Part shown: positions 1 to 11,000 of the stretch, one piece after another | How positions within the stretch are numbered: position 1 is the stretch's first letter | How the letters are laid out: every line of letters starts with the position of its first letter | NCBI GenBank assembly: GCA_030762935.1 | Contig: CM060880.1 | Coordinates: 12,062,501 to 12,126,500, forward strand | DNA length: 64,000 bases | Origin: Hymenopus coronatus | Taxonomy: Eukaryota; Arthropoda; Insecta; Mantodea; Hymenopodidae | Direction of reading: 5' to 3' | Notes under the pieces: model-generated | Told to the model about the DNA's origin: nothing | Database searches by the model: none | What the model saw: the letters and a program-made list of their open reading frames with translations, nothing else | Made by a program: the position numbers and the translations under genes

Positions 1-120
1 TGGAGCTTAAAGTTACTCGACATTTGCCTTCTCAGGATAAGGGACCCCCCCCCCCAATTTATCATCCTACACCCTAAGCAAGATTCGAACTCACAACCTC
101 TTGGACGTGAGGCAGCCACA
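1..120 (-). repeat. SINE family A, cut by the window edge
   Basis: This is a partial copy of the tRNA-headed SINE seen complete at 4996-5246 and 18648-18884. The body motif CTTCTCAGGATAAGGG is present. The reversed box B (GATTCGAACTC) lies near 83-93, so the element reads on the minus strand. A C-tract near 47-55 replaces part of the body, and the 3' end lies outside the window. Confidence 0.75.
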
Positions 121-589
121 TGAACCTTATTCGCCAGATTTAGGTCCCAGTGACTTCCCTAGGTTCGCTGGACAGAGATTTACTTTAAACGCAAAAATAA
201 GTCTCACAAACTTTTATTTTTCAGAGCTGAACAGATCATTTTAAACTGGAGGTATGAAGAGGTTGAGGGTATCAGGCCAAATGTTGTCAGGTAACTATGT
301 TGGAAAACAAACCGTGTGTGTGTGCTGCATTCACATAACTTCTCTATTCACTCTTCAATGATATTCGCATAAAATACCTACTTATTGTTCACTGAGATAA
401 CCTTCATCACACCTTTACACATTTCGGCGCAGATACAAGAAGAATATAGTAGGCTAAAGGGAGTCAGGTCGCTATCTTCTTTGTATGGCCACGAGGGGGA
501 AAAAATTACTATATAGAAAAAGTACAAATGTTTGAAAATTCAAATCAATAATAAAAATTCTTGAAATAGTCAACGTCATAAAACATTTT
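121..589. other. Unassigned AT-rich sequence
   Basis: I see no coding frame or recognisable repeat in this stretch. Its last 15 bases form the left target-site duplication of the SINE that follows. Confidence 0.5.
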
Positions 590-823
590 TTGTAGTGTTT
601 AACGCCCTCTTTTATTACTTGTGGCGCCGCAGGCGACGACACTGGTGACAAATGGAATGAAGATGGAGCACCGGTGGAATGGGATGGCGGGGGAAAACCA
701 GAGAACCCAGCGAAAACCCGCCCCCGCGCCGCTTCAACCACAAATTTCACATGCGGTCGCTTGGGATTCAATCTGGGCCGTCTAGGTGAGACGCGAGTGG
801 TCTAACCACTCGGCCACGGCGCG
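590..823 (-). repeat. SINE family B, full length with target-site duplication
   Basis: The minus-strand tRNA-like head contains a box A of GTGGCCGAGTGGTTAGACC type and a degenerate box B. The body has the GTGTTTAACGCCC end and a GGAATGAAGATGGAGCACC block shared with copies near 21.9, 32.0, 32.6, 12.1 and 23.9 kb. Flanks 575-589 (GTCATAAAACATTTT) and 824-838 (GTCATAAAATATTTT) match at 14 of 15 bases, which marks a retrotransposition event. Confidence 0.85.
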
Positions 824-909
824 GTCATAAAATATTTTATTTTAAATAAGTATGTGCTTATAAGACTTACTTCTTTTTTGTGTAAGATGTAACCTAAATT
901 AAATTATTA

Positions 910-1120
910 ACTTATTTATGGACGCTCAATAACTGCCGCGGTTCTTAGCGTGCCGTTCTATAGATATTGGGCGTGAAAGACCAATCAATTTTGCTCAAAG
1001 GCCTCTTTATCAGGTTTGAGGTTCTTTTACGTGCCGTAAATATACGACACGGGACCAACGGCATTACTTCCATTCCGCAGGAATCCACACTGAGTTTGAA
1101 CCCGCGAATATTCCGCTGTT
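910..1120 (-). repeat. SINE family C, 5'-damaged copy
   Basis: It shares the body block TGAAAGACC...TTTTGCTCA...GGCCTCT and TTCTTTTACGTGCCGTAAAT with copies at 1749-2036, 24607-24838 and 34555-34855. The tRNA-like head on the minus strand is largely missing. Only a remnant of the box B motif (GTTTGAACCCGCGA) is left near 1096-1109. Confidence 0.75.
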
Positions 1121-1748
1121 ATAAAATTCGCAAGAAAACTTGCCGGTCAACTGTCTGGGAGGGGAATCATTATTCTTGACCTTTTATATATAATGGCAAG
1201 AAAGAGTTAACGGAAACTTTCAAAAGTCATGCGCGTTAAGTATAACGCTGAAAATATGATAATACTGCTCATTTCTTAAAGTTACCAGACATATCGATGC
1301 ATGACTGTACAGATAACGCCGTCAAGGTTTTCCCTGTGCCCCACTTTCATCATTAAGGGAACAAATTTATGAGACCTTCATGCCAAAATTGACATCCATT
1401 TATTGCATAACAATGCGCTAATGTCGTTTACGCTACGTGCTTCCTTCACTTTTATTGCATGCTATTCAACGAGGTAGCGATTTCCACTGTTTTTGTTACT
1501 GCGGTAACACGCCTCTTATATAAACAGTGCAGATGTAATATTAAACTGTCGACATCTGTTTCATCTAAAAACAAAATGCATGTAACCCAATGTAAAGCAC
1601 TACACGCGAGTTGTTTCTAATGCACAGACCCCGATATGACCTTAGATGTTAAAGGTATAAAAGGAGAAACTCTTTACAGGATGTTAAGGGACATTTTGAG
1701 CCAGATCATAATCACAAAATGTCAATGTTATGGGACATGTAAAATGTA
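1121..1748. other. Unassigned sequence
   Basis: AT-rich sequence between two family C SINEs. No coding frame, RNA gene or repeat could be supported. Confidence 0.4.
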
Positions 1749-2036
1749 AATGGCATGTTATTTATGGACTCTCTTTAACTGCTGTGGTTCTCAGCGTCCC
1801 ATTCTAAATTGGGTATGAAAGACCGCTAAATTTTGCTCAGAGGCCTCTCTATCAGGCTTGAGGTTCTTTTACGTATCGTAAATCTACGACACGGGGCCCA
1901 CGGCTTTACTTACCTTCCGAAGGAAGCTATGCTAAGAATTTTTACACCCGAAAAAATCCATCGTCCTCCGCCGGGTTTGAACCCGCGACCTTGGGTACAT
2001 GAAGTTAGCATGGTAACAATTACACCACGGAGGGCG
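1749..2036 (-). repeat. SINE family C, near full length
   Basis: On the minus strand it starts with a tRNA-like head, CGCCCTCCGTGGTGTAA followed by a box A region, with box B as the reverse of GGTTTGAACCCGCGAC. It ends in the ATGGC(G/A)T-TTATTTATGG tail region. This is the best-preserved family C copy in the window and serves as the reference for the fragments. Confidence 0.85.
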
Positions 2037-2350
2037 CTCAGTTGCGATCGGTCTATCCAATCCAAAGTTATATTTTAAATTATACACTACCAAATAGTGA
2101 AATGTTGCTATTTGAGGCTATTATAAGTCATTTATTGTTCACCTGCACTTTATCTTTCCTCTAAATATGATTTTCAGGAATAAAAAGATATCAAATATGG
2201 ATATAATGGCTCCGGCAGTGGGAGAAGACAGTTTTTAGAACGTGTTCGTTGCTATGGTTTTAAGTGAAGGAATTAACAATGTTGGTAGTGTGACCCAGAT
2301 GCAATTACATTTTTTTCCTCAATACATACGTCCGGCGTTGTCAACTTGTT
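2037..2350. other. Unassigned sequence
   Basis: No gene or repeat recognised between the SINE and the foldback repeat. Confidence 0.4.
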
Positions 2351-2586
2351 TATAAGTGGTAGCCGGGTGTGTGGGCCGTGGTCCAAATGATTTAATTACC
2401 AACGTTTCGCCGAAATCTGCGTCCAGCATCTTCAGGGAACAAAGCTATTAGTCCAGCTCCAGAGTCCAACAAGAGTCCAAACTAGAATAATAACTTTGTT
2501 CCCTGAAGATGCCGGACGCAGATTTCGGTGAAATGCCGGTAATTAAATCATTTGGAGCACGGCCTACAAGCCCAGCTACCATTTAT
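2351..2586. repeat. Long inverted repeat (foldback), about 99-bp arms
   Basis: Positions 2351-2449 and the reverse complement of 2488-2586 align without gaps at roughly 87 of 99 bases. About 38 bp separates them. Each arm holds CTGAAGATG...TTTCGG(C/T)GAAA, a layout typical of retroelement ends. It abuts the transposase relic that begins near 2590. Confidence 0.85.
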
Positions 2587-2589
2587 AAT

Positions 2590-3600
2590 TATGTTTTTCT
2601 CGTTGTGAAAGACAATATGGATTAACAGGCCTACAGCAGAACGCGTGTTCGCAGCAGAACTTATTTTGAGTTGAAATCGATCATTGATGTGCAGAGAACA
2701 TTTAGAAATGAATTTAATATCGCACGGCATGGAAGAATTCCGTCCCGAAACACTATAGTTAGGTGGGTGGATAAATTTAACAATTCTGACAACGTTTGTG
2801 ATAAATTTGTTGGCACGCCTAAAAACATTGCGAGAGTTAGAAGCTGTGCAACAAAGTCCAACTTGTACTGCAATACGCCAGTCAATGGCCTTAAACATAC
2901 CGGACACAAGTATTCGACGCATCCTACACAGTGACATTAAATTTCATCCGTACAAAATTCAAATTTGGTATCATATTAAACTCAATGGCAAATCTAATTG
3001 CTTGCAGTTTTCTAGACAGTTCATTGGCATTTTGAATGCTCATCTAGATATTCTGAACAGATTGATATTGTCGGGTGAGGCACATTTTTGCTGAAGCGAT
3101 GAACTACCCTTTCAAGTGATGGAAAAGCCACTCCACAGTCCAAAAGTAAGTCTGGGGTGGCGCTTCTTCCTCAGGGATTATCGTCCGTACTGTTAACTCT
3201 GAACACTATCAACAAATGTTGACAATGTTGTAAATTCCTGATGAAATTAATTCGATGACGTATTATGGTGCTAGCAAGATGGCACCCAGCGCACACTGCT
3301 CGTGGTTCAATGAACTGTTTGCGAAACATGTTTTCAGGACGCTTAATTTCACGATTTGGAGACATTTCCTAGCCGCCAAGAACTCCTGACCTGACTGCAG
3401 GTGATTACTTCCTATGGAGTTATCTGAAAACTTAGGTGTATTGCAACAAGCCTCGTACCATCATTCAACTGAAACAAAAACATAAGGAACGAAATCAGTG
3501 ACATTGATCCTGTTTTGTTGAGACGAGCTCGCAGAACTTTCATAGCCGATTGCAGGAACGTATTCGTTAGAGGGAGGGTGTTTAAAAAGTGATAAAACAT
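2590..3600 (+). pseudogene. Decayed mariner-like transposase with DUF4817-type N-terminus
   Basis: Plus-strand frames give, in order, a helix-turn-helix segment of DUF4817 type near 2671-2800 (VQRTFRNEF, PSRNTIVRWVDKF), a middle segment near 2900-3094 ending in a recognisable SGEAHF block, and a C-terminal segment near 3290-3420 with CHTARASMN and a PRTPDLTACDYFLW-like block. That series is typical of mariner/Tc1-superfamily transposases of insects. The pieces lie in different frames with stops between them, so the gene is dead. I could not define terminal inverted repeats. The minus-strand open frames over the same bases are shadows. Confidence 0.75.
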
Positions 3601-3854
3601 AAATAAATTGCATTATTCTATATTACTTTCAGTTTGTGTGTTTTCTTTTAATTCGTCCTGTGCTATAAAAACCTTCATACCCCACTGTCGGACCCTATAT
3701 ACAACAATAAACGTTTTAATTGTATTGGGTATTATCGACAAAATTATATTCAAATAGGTGGAATGTTTTAAAACAGTAAAGGATGAGCGAGCGCCACGTT
3801 TTGAGTTATTCCATTGTAATGCATTAACCTAAGGCATTTTTTTTTTCTCTCGCC

Positions 3855-4432
3855 CTTTTTACTTTCTATTTTAATCTCGATACCGAGATTTCACCGGAAA
3901 TAAAACGTTTTAAGATCCCCTGTATTCAAAAAAAAGCATTTTAGAAAAAGGTGTATCTGTGAACACGATAACACAAAAACGAAAAGTCGGTAAAATACCA
4001 AACTTCGCATACAAGTTTAGTATCTTCTAAGGATGCGACACGAAGATTTTGAGGAGAATCCCCCCACCCCAAACTACTCTTACTCGGAAAATTTTTCGAA
4101 AATTTCGATTTTCTTAAAAATGGCTAACGATTTTGATTAAAATGTCGTATATTAAAGATATTTACACGACAAATAAAATATGTGTCTTGAATTTTCTGGG
4201 AATAGCCTTTGAAGACCTCTCTATTCTGGGTGAATTTTGCGTAACTAGTAAACCGTAAGAGATAGACAAAAACTTACTACACAACAATGTAGATCTCGTT
4301 GAAACACACACTTTTAGTAATATACATTTTTCATACACATCATTTCCGATGGAATTTCGGTGTCGAATTTTAGGGGAAATGCAATAGCTTCTCTATACAA
4401 TATGTACACACTACGTGTAGAGAAAGTAAACA
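3855..4432. repeat. R repeat: minus-strand part then plus-strand tail
   Basis: Bases 3860-4320 match the R unit in reverse (CGATACCGAGATTTCACCGGAAAT, then the AAACGAAAAG and GATGCGACACGAAGATTTT blocks, then AAACCGTAAGAGATAGACAAA). Bases 4325-4432 are the tail of an R unit in forward orientation, ending CGTGTAGAGAAAGTAAA. The two are joined head to head, a pattern repeated elsewhere in the window. Confidence 0.8.
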
Positions 4433-4917
4433 TGAATTAAACTTATAAATGATAGAAGACAGAGAGGGATGAGCAAAGACTGAATATTATAAGAACATGT
4501 TGGACTCATTAGTTCGATGCTTTGACATTTCGCCGAGAATGTCAAGGAGCAAAAAAATGTACATGCATTTCATGGATACTAAAGTTGTCGTTCTCCATAA
4601 TGAACATGTGCAAGAACAAAAGCAAAGTCGAAGTGTTTTTATTCTGTTTCTCAGTGACGTACCATTACATTCAACAAAGGGCATCACGAGATTTTACGTT
4701 AAAAGCATTAAAACAAGCAGTTTTATACATGTATAACAATAGTAATGATTCATGGGCGTGCCCACCCTTAAAATATTGGGGGACGGGGAATCTTGTGATT
4801 TTCAAAAGTAGCGGAAAAATGTAAGATCTTACTTTACATTTCATTTTTATCGTTGATAGTTTTATAATTACCTAATTTACTTAAGTATCTCAAATATGCT
4901 GTCGACATTAAAAAGAA
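4433..4917. other. Unassigned sequence
   Basis: Between two R copies. Overlapping short open frames exist on both strands, but none resembles a known protein. Confidence 0.4.
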
Positions 4918-4995
4918 AAAAAAAAAAATCTGATGTGTTCCATTCACATGCCTTTCTCTACATCTCTGCAACAAATTATTGTTAAAAGCTAACGT

Positions 4996-5246
4996 ACCCC
5001 GCCTGGGTAGTGTGGTGGTAGCGTGTCTGCCTCATATTCAACAGGTCGAGTTCGAATCTCGCTTAGGGTAAGTTACCCGGATAAGGTTTTATTCGGGGTT
5101 TTCCTTTATCCTGAGAAAACGAATGTCAAGTAACTTTAAGCTTCATGGACCCCGAGATCATTTGAGTATCATTTCACAATTCATGCATCGTCCGATATGA
5201 CCAACCAGGTTAAAGGACGTTAAGCTAAAAAGAAAAACAAAAAACA
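4996..5246 (+). repeat. SINE family A, full length inside R
   Basis: tRNA-like head with box A (GTGGTGGTAGCGTGTCTG) and box B (GAGTTCGAATCTC), then the CTGAGAAAACGAATGTCAAG body and an A-rich tail. The 7-bp duplication CTAACGT flanks it at 4989-4995 and 5247-5253. Sister R copies provide the uninterrupted sequence, so it inserted after this R copy. Confidence 0.9.
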
Positions 5247-5735
5247 CTAACGTTTTTATTTACTTAATGCTAATCGAGAAAAAATTAGCAGAAATAGTCT
5301 TATTACTTGCTTCCTTGTACATAGAAGCGAAATAAGGGAGTACCATAAGTTAAAGTAATAGTCAAAAGCTGGTTACTATGTGACTGAAGCTCCTTGGTTT
5401 GTATGGACACGAGTTGACAAATTCCTGTATGAGAAAAGTATAAGTGTTTTAAAGCTGAATCCAAAAAACAAGGAATATCTAAAAAAAAAAAAAAAAAAAA
5501 CTATTAACACCACGAAAAAAAATGTATATAACGTAAACTGTGTGTTTTAATATGCTCTACATTTTCTATGTAGTAAGTTTTTTTTCTATCTCTTACGGTT
5601 TAATAGTTATGCTAAATTCCGCAAAATTCATCCAGAATAAAGTAGTCTTAAGAGTCTATTCCCAGAAAATTCAAGATACACATACCAAGTTTGGTATTTA
5701 ACGGTCTCTTCGTTTTTGAGCTATGCTGTCCACAC

Positions 5736-5737
<2 letters not shown>

Positions 5738-5772
<35 letters not shown>
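5738..5772. repeat. (CA)n microsatellite
   Basis: About 17 uninterrupted CA units inside the R copy. Confidence 0.95.
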
Positions 5773-5774
<2 letters not shown>

Positions 5775-5855
5775 AAATCTCGGTATCGACTTTTTGGATG
5801 GAGTGTACCTTCACTATACACTATGTATATAGTACGTGTAGAGAAAGTAAAAACG

Positions 5856-6489
5856 TCAGTAGCCCCATTACATTCATCCAAATTTCGATGACGGTTTTGT
5901 TGCAAACACACGTATAATACGCAAAAGCTATTAATGATATTTAAGCTGCTGGTATGAAAGAGATAACAGTTTAAACTACCTTATGTAAGACAATGGCAGT
6001 GATAAAGTACTCAGACTGGCTGTGTTGATAAGCTGCAAATTCAAGTGTTACGCCAATGCCATCAAGTATTTAAACCGTCACTTATAGTTCGACCTTGTGT
6101 TTTTAAAAAAGTAGTGAGATCTACATCTACGATAATGTCATCATGTTGAAACTTTATACAGTATTACAGCAATACCACACTTGTACATATGGTATTAAAC
6201 CTCAGTCTAGTGACAAAACTGTAGTTATTGGGAAACAAACGTCATTCAAAATTAAAAACTTTCGTCCGCGAAATGTGGCAAGGCTGCAAATCCTCTGTTG
6301 CTGGCAAGAATCATCCATATACTCTTCGGCCATTGGAACCTATGCAATATTATGTAGAAGATTTTATGTTGACTTATTCCCCTTAGAATCGTAATTTAAC
6401 TGAAATTCATTTCAACATTATGTTTTCTTCTTGTCAAATGGGGACAAATGCGCCATGCTTACGCGACTTATTAAACTATTTTTTCCTTT
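5856..6489. other. Unassigned sequence
   Basis: An open frame of 83 codons (6143-6394) has no recognisable domain, and I do not call it a gene. Confidence 0.4.
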
Positions 6490-7475
6490 ATCTACACGTA
6501 CTGTGTACATAGTGTATAGAGAAGGTATTGTATTGCACCCAAAAATTCGATACCGAGATTTCACCGGAAATATGTTTTAGGGCAGTTTTAGAAAAATGTA
6601 GGCCTGGGCGTGTGTATGTGTGTGTGTGTCTGTGGGCAGTGTAGTCCAAAAACGAAAAGTCCGTTAAATACCAAACTTGATATTCAAGTTCAGTATCTTC
6701 CAAGAATGCGAAACGATTTTAAAAAAATCCCCCCACTCCAACTACCCTTTACATGGAAAAAAAAATTCGAAAAGTTGTTTTCTCAAAAATGGCTCTAATG
6801 ATTTTGATTAAATCTTGTACATTTAAGATATTTACATGCCATATAAAATGTATATCTTGGATTTCCTGGGAGTAGTCTGAGAAGACCTTTATTCTGGATG
6901 ATTTTTTCTGAATTTTGCCTAACTCGTGAACCGTAAGAGATAGACAAAACGTGTAGAGTTCCTTAAAATACACAATTTATGTCATATAGATTTTTTTTCG
7001 GGAATTGGCCGATCGGGACTCCGGCACTGTATACCCTACTTTTATTTACCGTGTTTTGCCGTATTATTACTGTTTTCTTACTTTTACAACACACACATAT
7101 AACACCCATACCCAAGGCGGGACTCGAACCCACGATCTCCAGCGCTACGAAGCTCCAAAGCCTTGGACGCCTTGGCGAGCGCGGCCATTGAGACCGGCAT
7201 ATCGAGATGATGTTTGTTATTAGCGTCATATTTTAAATGCTTCAACTTTTCTCATACGGAAACTTGTCAGCTCCTGGCCACACAAAGAGTCGCATTTCAA
7301 TCCCATAGCAACCACAAGTTGCCTAGTGTATTCCCTCATTTCCCTTCTAATTATAAACAAGTAATAAAACCATTTCTGCTAGTATTTATCTCAATTAGCA
7401 TGAAATACATAGAATTATTAATAATAATTAGTTACAGAGATGTAGAGAAAGTCATGTGAATGTAGCACATCCGAT
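6490..7475 (-). repeat. R repeat, reverse copy split by a SINE
   Basis: It runs in reverse from CTACACGTACTGTGTACATA at the left to GTAGAGAAAGTCATGTGAAT near 7441-7460. All main R blocks are present. The SINE at 6988-7224 interrupts it. Confidence 0.85.
6988..7224 (-). repeat. SINE family D with 7-bp target duplication
   Basis: A minus-strand tRNA-like head (box A near CGCTCGCCAAGGCGTCC, box B CGTGGGTTCGAGTCCCG) is followed by a short body. GTCATAT occurs at 6981-6987 and again at 7225-7231, consistent with a target-site duplication within the R copy. I see no other copy of this family in the window. Confidence 0.75.
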
Positions 7476-7594
7476 ATATTTTTTTTTTTTACTTTATTTA
7501 TTATAGCATTCATACAAAACATGTTTCTTTTATTCACGTCACATTACAAACGATAAATTATTGAGCAGAAATAATCTGAAATTAAGAAATTGTA

Positions 7595-7720
7595 GTTTGG
7601 TGGTTCAGCTTACAAATCCAAAGGTGCTGGGTTCGATTCCCGGCTGGAGATTGGGATTTATTTCTTTAGTCAGTATTACTCACATCCTCTCTAGAGTCTG
7701 AGTATGAACGAGAGTGAAAA
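7595..7720 (+). repeat. tRNA-like SINE fragment
   Basis: A box A-like stretch (TAGTTTGGTGGTTCAGC) and a canonical box B (GGTTCGATTCC) lie about 30 bases apart, followed by a short non-tRNA body. The 5' half cannot be folded into a convincing acceptor stem, so it is treated as a SINE head rather than a tRNA gene. Confidence 0.6.
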
Positions 7721-7727
7721 TATGTGT

Positions 7728-7744
7728 GTGTGTGAGAGAGCGAG

Positions 7745-7787
<43 letters not shown>
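7728..7787. repeat. (GA)n microsatellite
   Basis: Purine-pure GA tract, directly downstream of the tRNA-like fragment. Confidence 0.95.
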
Positions 7788-7790
<3 letters not shown>

Positions 7791-7799
7791 TAATGGTTA

Positions 7800-8135
7800 T
7801 ACAAAGACTGTTGTGATGCATTCACATTACTCTACCTATTCTGCATTAACATTTTATGTTAATCAAGATAAACATTAGCGGAAATGGTTTTATGCAATAT
7901 TTTCTTATACGTTTAAGGGGAATATACTAGGCTAACGCGATTGTGAAATCATTTAAGATAGTTATGGCTGATATATATGATGGCCTTGAAATTTCGTTAT
8001 ATTTGCATTAACAGGATTAGAAAAGAAGAACAACGAATGACTTTTCATTTAAGAAAAGTACAGATAATGGGAAAAGTAAACCAAAAGCAGGGAATATCTC
8101 GGAAATGGTTAGCTCCACAACAAACAAAAATGCAC
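7800..8135 (+). repeat. R repeat, 5' part, forward
   Basis: Contains ACTCTACCTATTCTGCA, ATCAAGATAAACATTAGCGG and ATACTAGGCTAA blocks of R, followed near 8050-8110 by the AAAAGTA...GGGAATATCTC block. Confidence 0.7.
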
Positions 8136-8151
8136 CTGATATAAATGTATG

Positions 8152-8252
8152 TATTAAAGCCTGATAGAGAGGCCTCTGAGCAAAATTAAGCGGTCTTTTA
8201 CGCCCAATTTAGAATGGGACGCTGAGAACCACAGCAGTTTGAGGAAAATAAA
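8152..8252 (+). repeat. SINE family C fragment
   Basis: Matches the 3' portion of the family C body (GAGAGGCCTCTGAGCAAAAT, then GCGTC-type sequence and GAGAACCACAGCAGTT). The tRNA head is absent. Confidence 0.75.
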
Positions 8253-8369
8253 AATGATTAAACCCAATATAAAAAACCTACAGACTAGATGTTTCTCATA
8301 TAAAACCCCTGATATAACCTTATAACCTTAGACGTTAAAGGGGGTCATATAAACGAAACAATAAAAAAA

Positions 8370-8955
8370 TAAAAAAAAAATTAACGCCACAGAAAAATGT
8401 ATTTCACATAAATTGAGTTATAAAAAATTATACAAATTTTATTCAGAATGAAGAGCACTTCAGTTTTTCCAAGTAATTCAAAATTCACATTTTATTTGTC
8501 ATGCAAATATCTTAAATTTTAAGATGTATTTTAATTATAATTTATAGAGCTAATTTTGAGGAAATCAAATATAACAAAAATTATCCTATGTAAATGGTAG
8601 TTTGGGATGGAGGAATTTTGGAATTTTCCTGAAATCACTCATTGCACATCCTAGGAACACGCTGAACTGAAACACTAAGCTTCCTGTTTTTCTTTCGTTC
8701 TTCCCTTCTTGGATGGTGAAATCTCGGTATCAGTTTTGGATGGATTGTAATACTTCCTCTATTTACTATAAATAAGCAATAGAGAAAGTTACATGAATGC
8801 CATTCTTTTTACTTTTTCTACCATCTATGCAAAGTAGGTAGAAAAAAATTTTATTTCACCCAAAAATTTGACATTGAGATTTTACCAAAATACACTTTCC
8901 GATATGCCCTGAACCCTCACACCCCAAAAAACATTTTAGAAAAAGGTTTGTGTGT
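8370..8955. repeat. R repeat: forward segment then reversed tail
   Basis: Bases 8370-8800 are R forward (ATGCAAATATCTTAAATTTT, CACATCCTAGGAA, GGTGAAATCTCGGTATC, ending in AGAGAAAGT). Bases 8805-8955 are the R tail in reverse (CTTTTTCTACC, CCAAAAATTTGACATTGAGA). This is another head-to-head R pair. Confidence 0.7.
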
Positions 8956-8959
8956 GTAT

Positions 8960-9265
8960 GTTTTTGTGATATTTGTTTATTTATTTTGTGTAGGAATAAT
9001 GCATAAAATATAAACAATAATACCAGTAGGTACATGGACGAGAAAATCTTATACTAAGGGGATTCCTCATACATAGAGGTGAACCTTATATAGAAACAAT
9101 AACATTCAACAATAATAAACTAAAGTATACTTCTGATTAAAAAGCAGTAAGATGTAACAATCTTAAACCTAAAAGTAATTTTGTACAAATTCTAATATGT
9201 ACATTTAACAGCAATAAAAACAATGCTAATACTGTTTACTTTACACATATAAAAACAATGTTTGC
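8960..9265. other. Unassigned AT-rich sequence
   Basis: Adenine-rich sequence between R fragments. No gene or named repeat recognised. Confidence 0.4.
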
Positions 9266-10809
9266 CCCCCCCTTCACATACATATGAACCTTCTCTTTGG
9301 ATTCAGAGGTCCTCAAAACATACATTTCCTGTGAAATCACAGCATCACATTTTTGGAAGTAAAAATATGTTTTCATTCATATAACTTTCTCTACCTGTTC
9401 TGCAAACAATTATTACAAAAATTAATCTTTAATCTATATCATGCTAATTGAGATAAATATTGGCAGAAATGATCTCGTTACTTCCTTGTAGGCAGAAAGC
9501 AATGCACTAAGTGACTAGGCAAAAAGTATTAGTCAACTTATTTAAAAGATGCTGCTATACGACTGTCATTGAAATGTTGTTCCATTTCCATGGCTAGGAG
9601 CAAAACAAAAGAAAGATGAAGTGCATAGGCTTAAGAAAAGTTTTACCATTTTAAAATTGACACCAATAACAGGGAATATCTCAGAAATTGTTACTTCTAC
9701 AAAACAAAAAACAAGTAATAAAAAAAAAATGGATGCGTTACACTCACATGACTTTCTCTAGCTACTCTACAAGCAAACTTCTTACAAAAGATAATTATTC
9801 TTTCAACACCATGCTAATCGAGATAAACATTAGCAGAATTTTATTACTTAGTTCCTTATAAGTAAATGGAATTAAGGGAACGCATTAAGCTAAAGTGATA
9901 GTCAAATGCTTTAAAAGCTGTCGTTATGGATTGTCATTGCAAATCGCTTCTTTGTTTGGCCAGGAGAAGAACAAAAAATAAACAGACACTTCTGTCTCAG
10001 AAAAATATAAGTACTTCATGCATGCACACACCCACCCACAGACCTTTCTCTAAAAATGCTTTTTTAATTTATTCAGGGGCCTCAAAACATATATTTCTGG
10101 TGAAACCTCTGCATCAAATTTGTGGGTAGAATGCAATACCTTCTCTACCTACTATGTACATTGTAAATATGTACTTGAGAATGTAAAACTGTTCCACTCA
10201 CATAACTTTCTCTACCTGTTTTGCAAGCAATCTGTTACTACAAAGATTTATTATTTTATCTACGTCATGCTAATTGAGTTAAACATTACGAGCAATTGTA
10301 TCCACTTAAGTAAAAGGAAAATATGGGAATGCACAAGGCTAAAGCAATAGTCAAATCTTTTAAAATTTGTGGCCAAGCAATAAAATTAAATTTTGGTTTT
10401 CTTTGCATTGTCAGGAGTAAAGCAAAATAGTTATGTGAAACGAGTTGTGAGTTGCCAGTTGAGAAAAGATTTAAGTATTTTAAAACTGAACCAATAACAA
10501 CAGGGATTTCTCGAAATTATAAAAAACTGCATACAACATAAATTATGTATTTTGACAAGAACTATAATTTTTGTCTTACATTTACGCAAGTCCTCCAAAA
10601 TGAACAGGGTTTCAGAGACTATTCCCAGAAAATTCAAGATATACATTTTATCTGCCTGTAAATATCTTTAAAACATGAACTTTTAACCAAAATCCTTTGA
10701 ACCATTTTTGAGAAAATGTATGTTTTCGAAAAATATTCCATGTAATGGGTAGTATGGAGTGAAGGGATTTTCTTGAAAATCTTTGTCACATCCTTGAAAG
10801 ATGAACTTG

Positions 10810-10852
<43 letters not shown>

Positions 10853-11000
10853 AGAAGAAGAAGAAGAAGAAGAAGAAGAAGAAGAAGAAGAAGAAGAAGA
10901 AGAGAATAGAATTTTCGCTTCGAGTTATGCTGTTCACATTCATGCACACACACATCTTTTCTAGCAAATTCTTTTTTGGACTCAGGGGACTTCAATGTAT
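9266..11000 (+). repeat. Tandem run of forward R repeat segments
   Basis: At least three successive forward R 5' regions start near 9360, 9735 and 10190. Each has the TCACATAACTTTCTCTACCT-type start and the ATGCTAATTGAG(A/T)TAAACATTA block. The last continues through TTCCCAGAAAATTCAAGATA to a simple-sequence tract and the CTTTTTTGGACTCAGGGGAC block. Segments are incomplete, so this is a mosaic rather than a clean tandem array. Confidence 0.7.
10811..10903. repeat. (A)n followed by (GAA)n tract
   Basis: About 40 adenines followed by about 17 GAA units, an all-purine strand of roughly 90 bases. Long open frames on either strand here (poly-Lys/Glu, poly-Phe/Leu) are artefacts of the tract. Confidence 0.95.

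Larger units (their letters stand above)
4918..5855 (+). repeat. R repeat, near-complete forward copy split by a SINE
   Basis: It starts with TCTGATGTGTTCCATTCACA and the CTTTCTCTAC motif. After the SINE it continues through ATGCTAATCGAGA and the GTAAGTTTTTTTTCTATCTC block, and ends in CGTGTAGAGAAAGTAAA. A CA/TG microsatellite lies at 5738-5772 at the place where R copies carry GT-rich tracts. The SINE at 4996-5246 interrupts it. Confidence 0.85.

Noticed and set aside
2351..2586. Foldback arms as intact hammerhead ribozymes
   Set aside because: CTGAAGA and GAAA are present, but stem II does not pair cleanly next to the core, so I list only a resemblance.
4996..5070. tRNA-like segments with A and B boxes (also near 590-823, 1749-2036, 7595, 16205, 34555, 45640, 63865) as tRNA genes
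   Set aside because: They lack matching acceptor stems, continue into repeated non-tRNA bodies with A-rich tails, and several are flanked by target duplications, so they are SINE heads.
5648..5911. Short open frames with Cys-Val or His-Thr runs
   Set aside because: They are translations of the CA/GT microsatellite.
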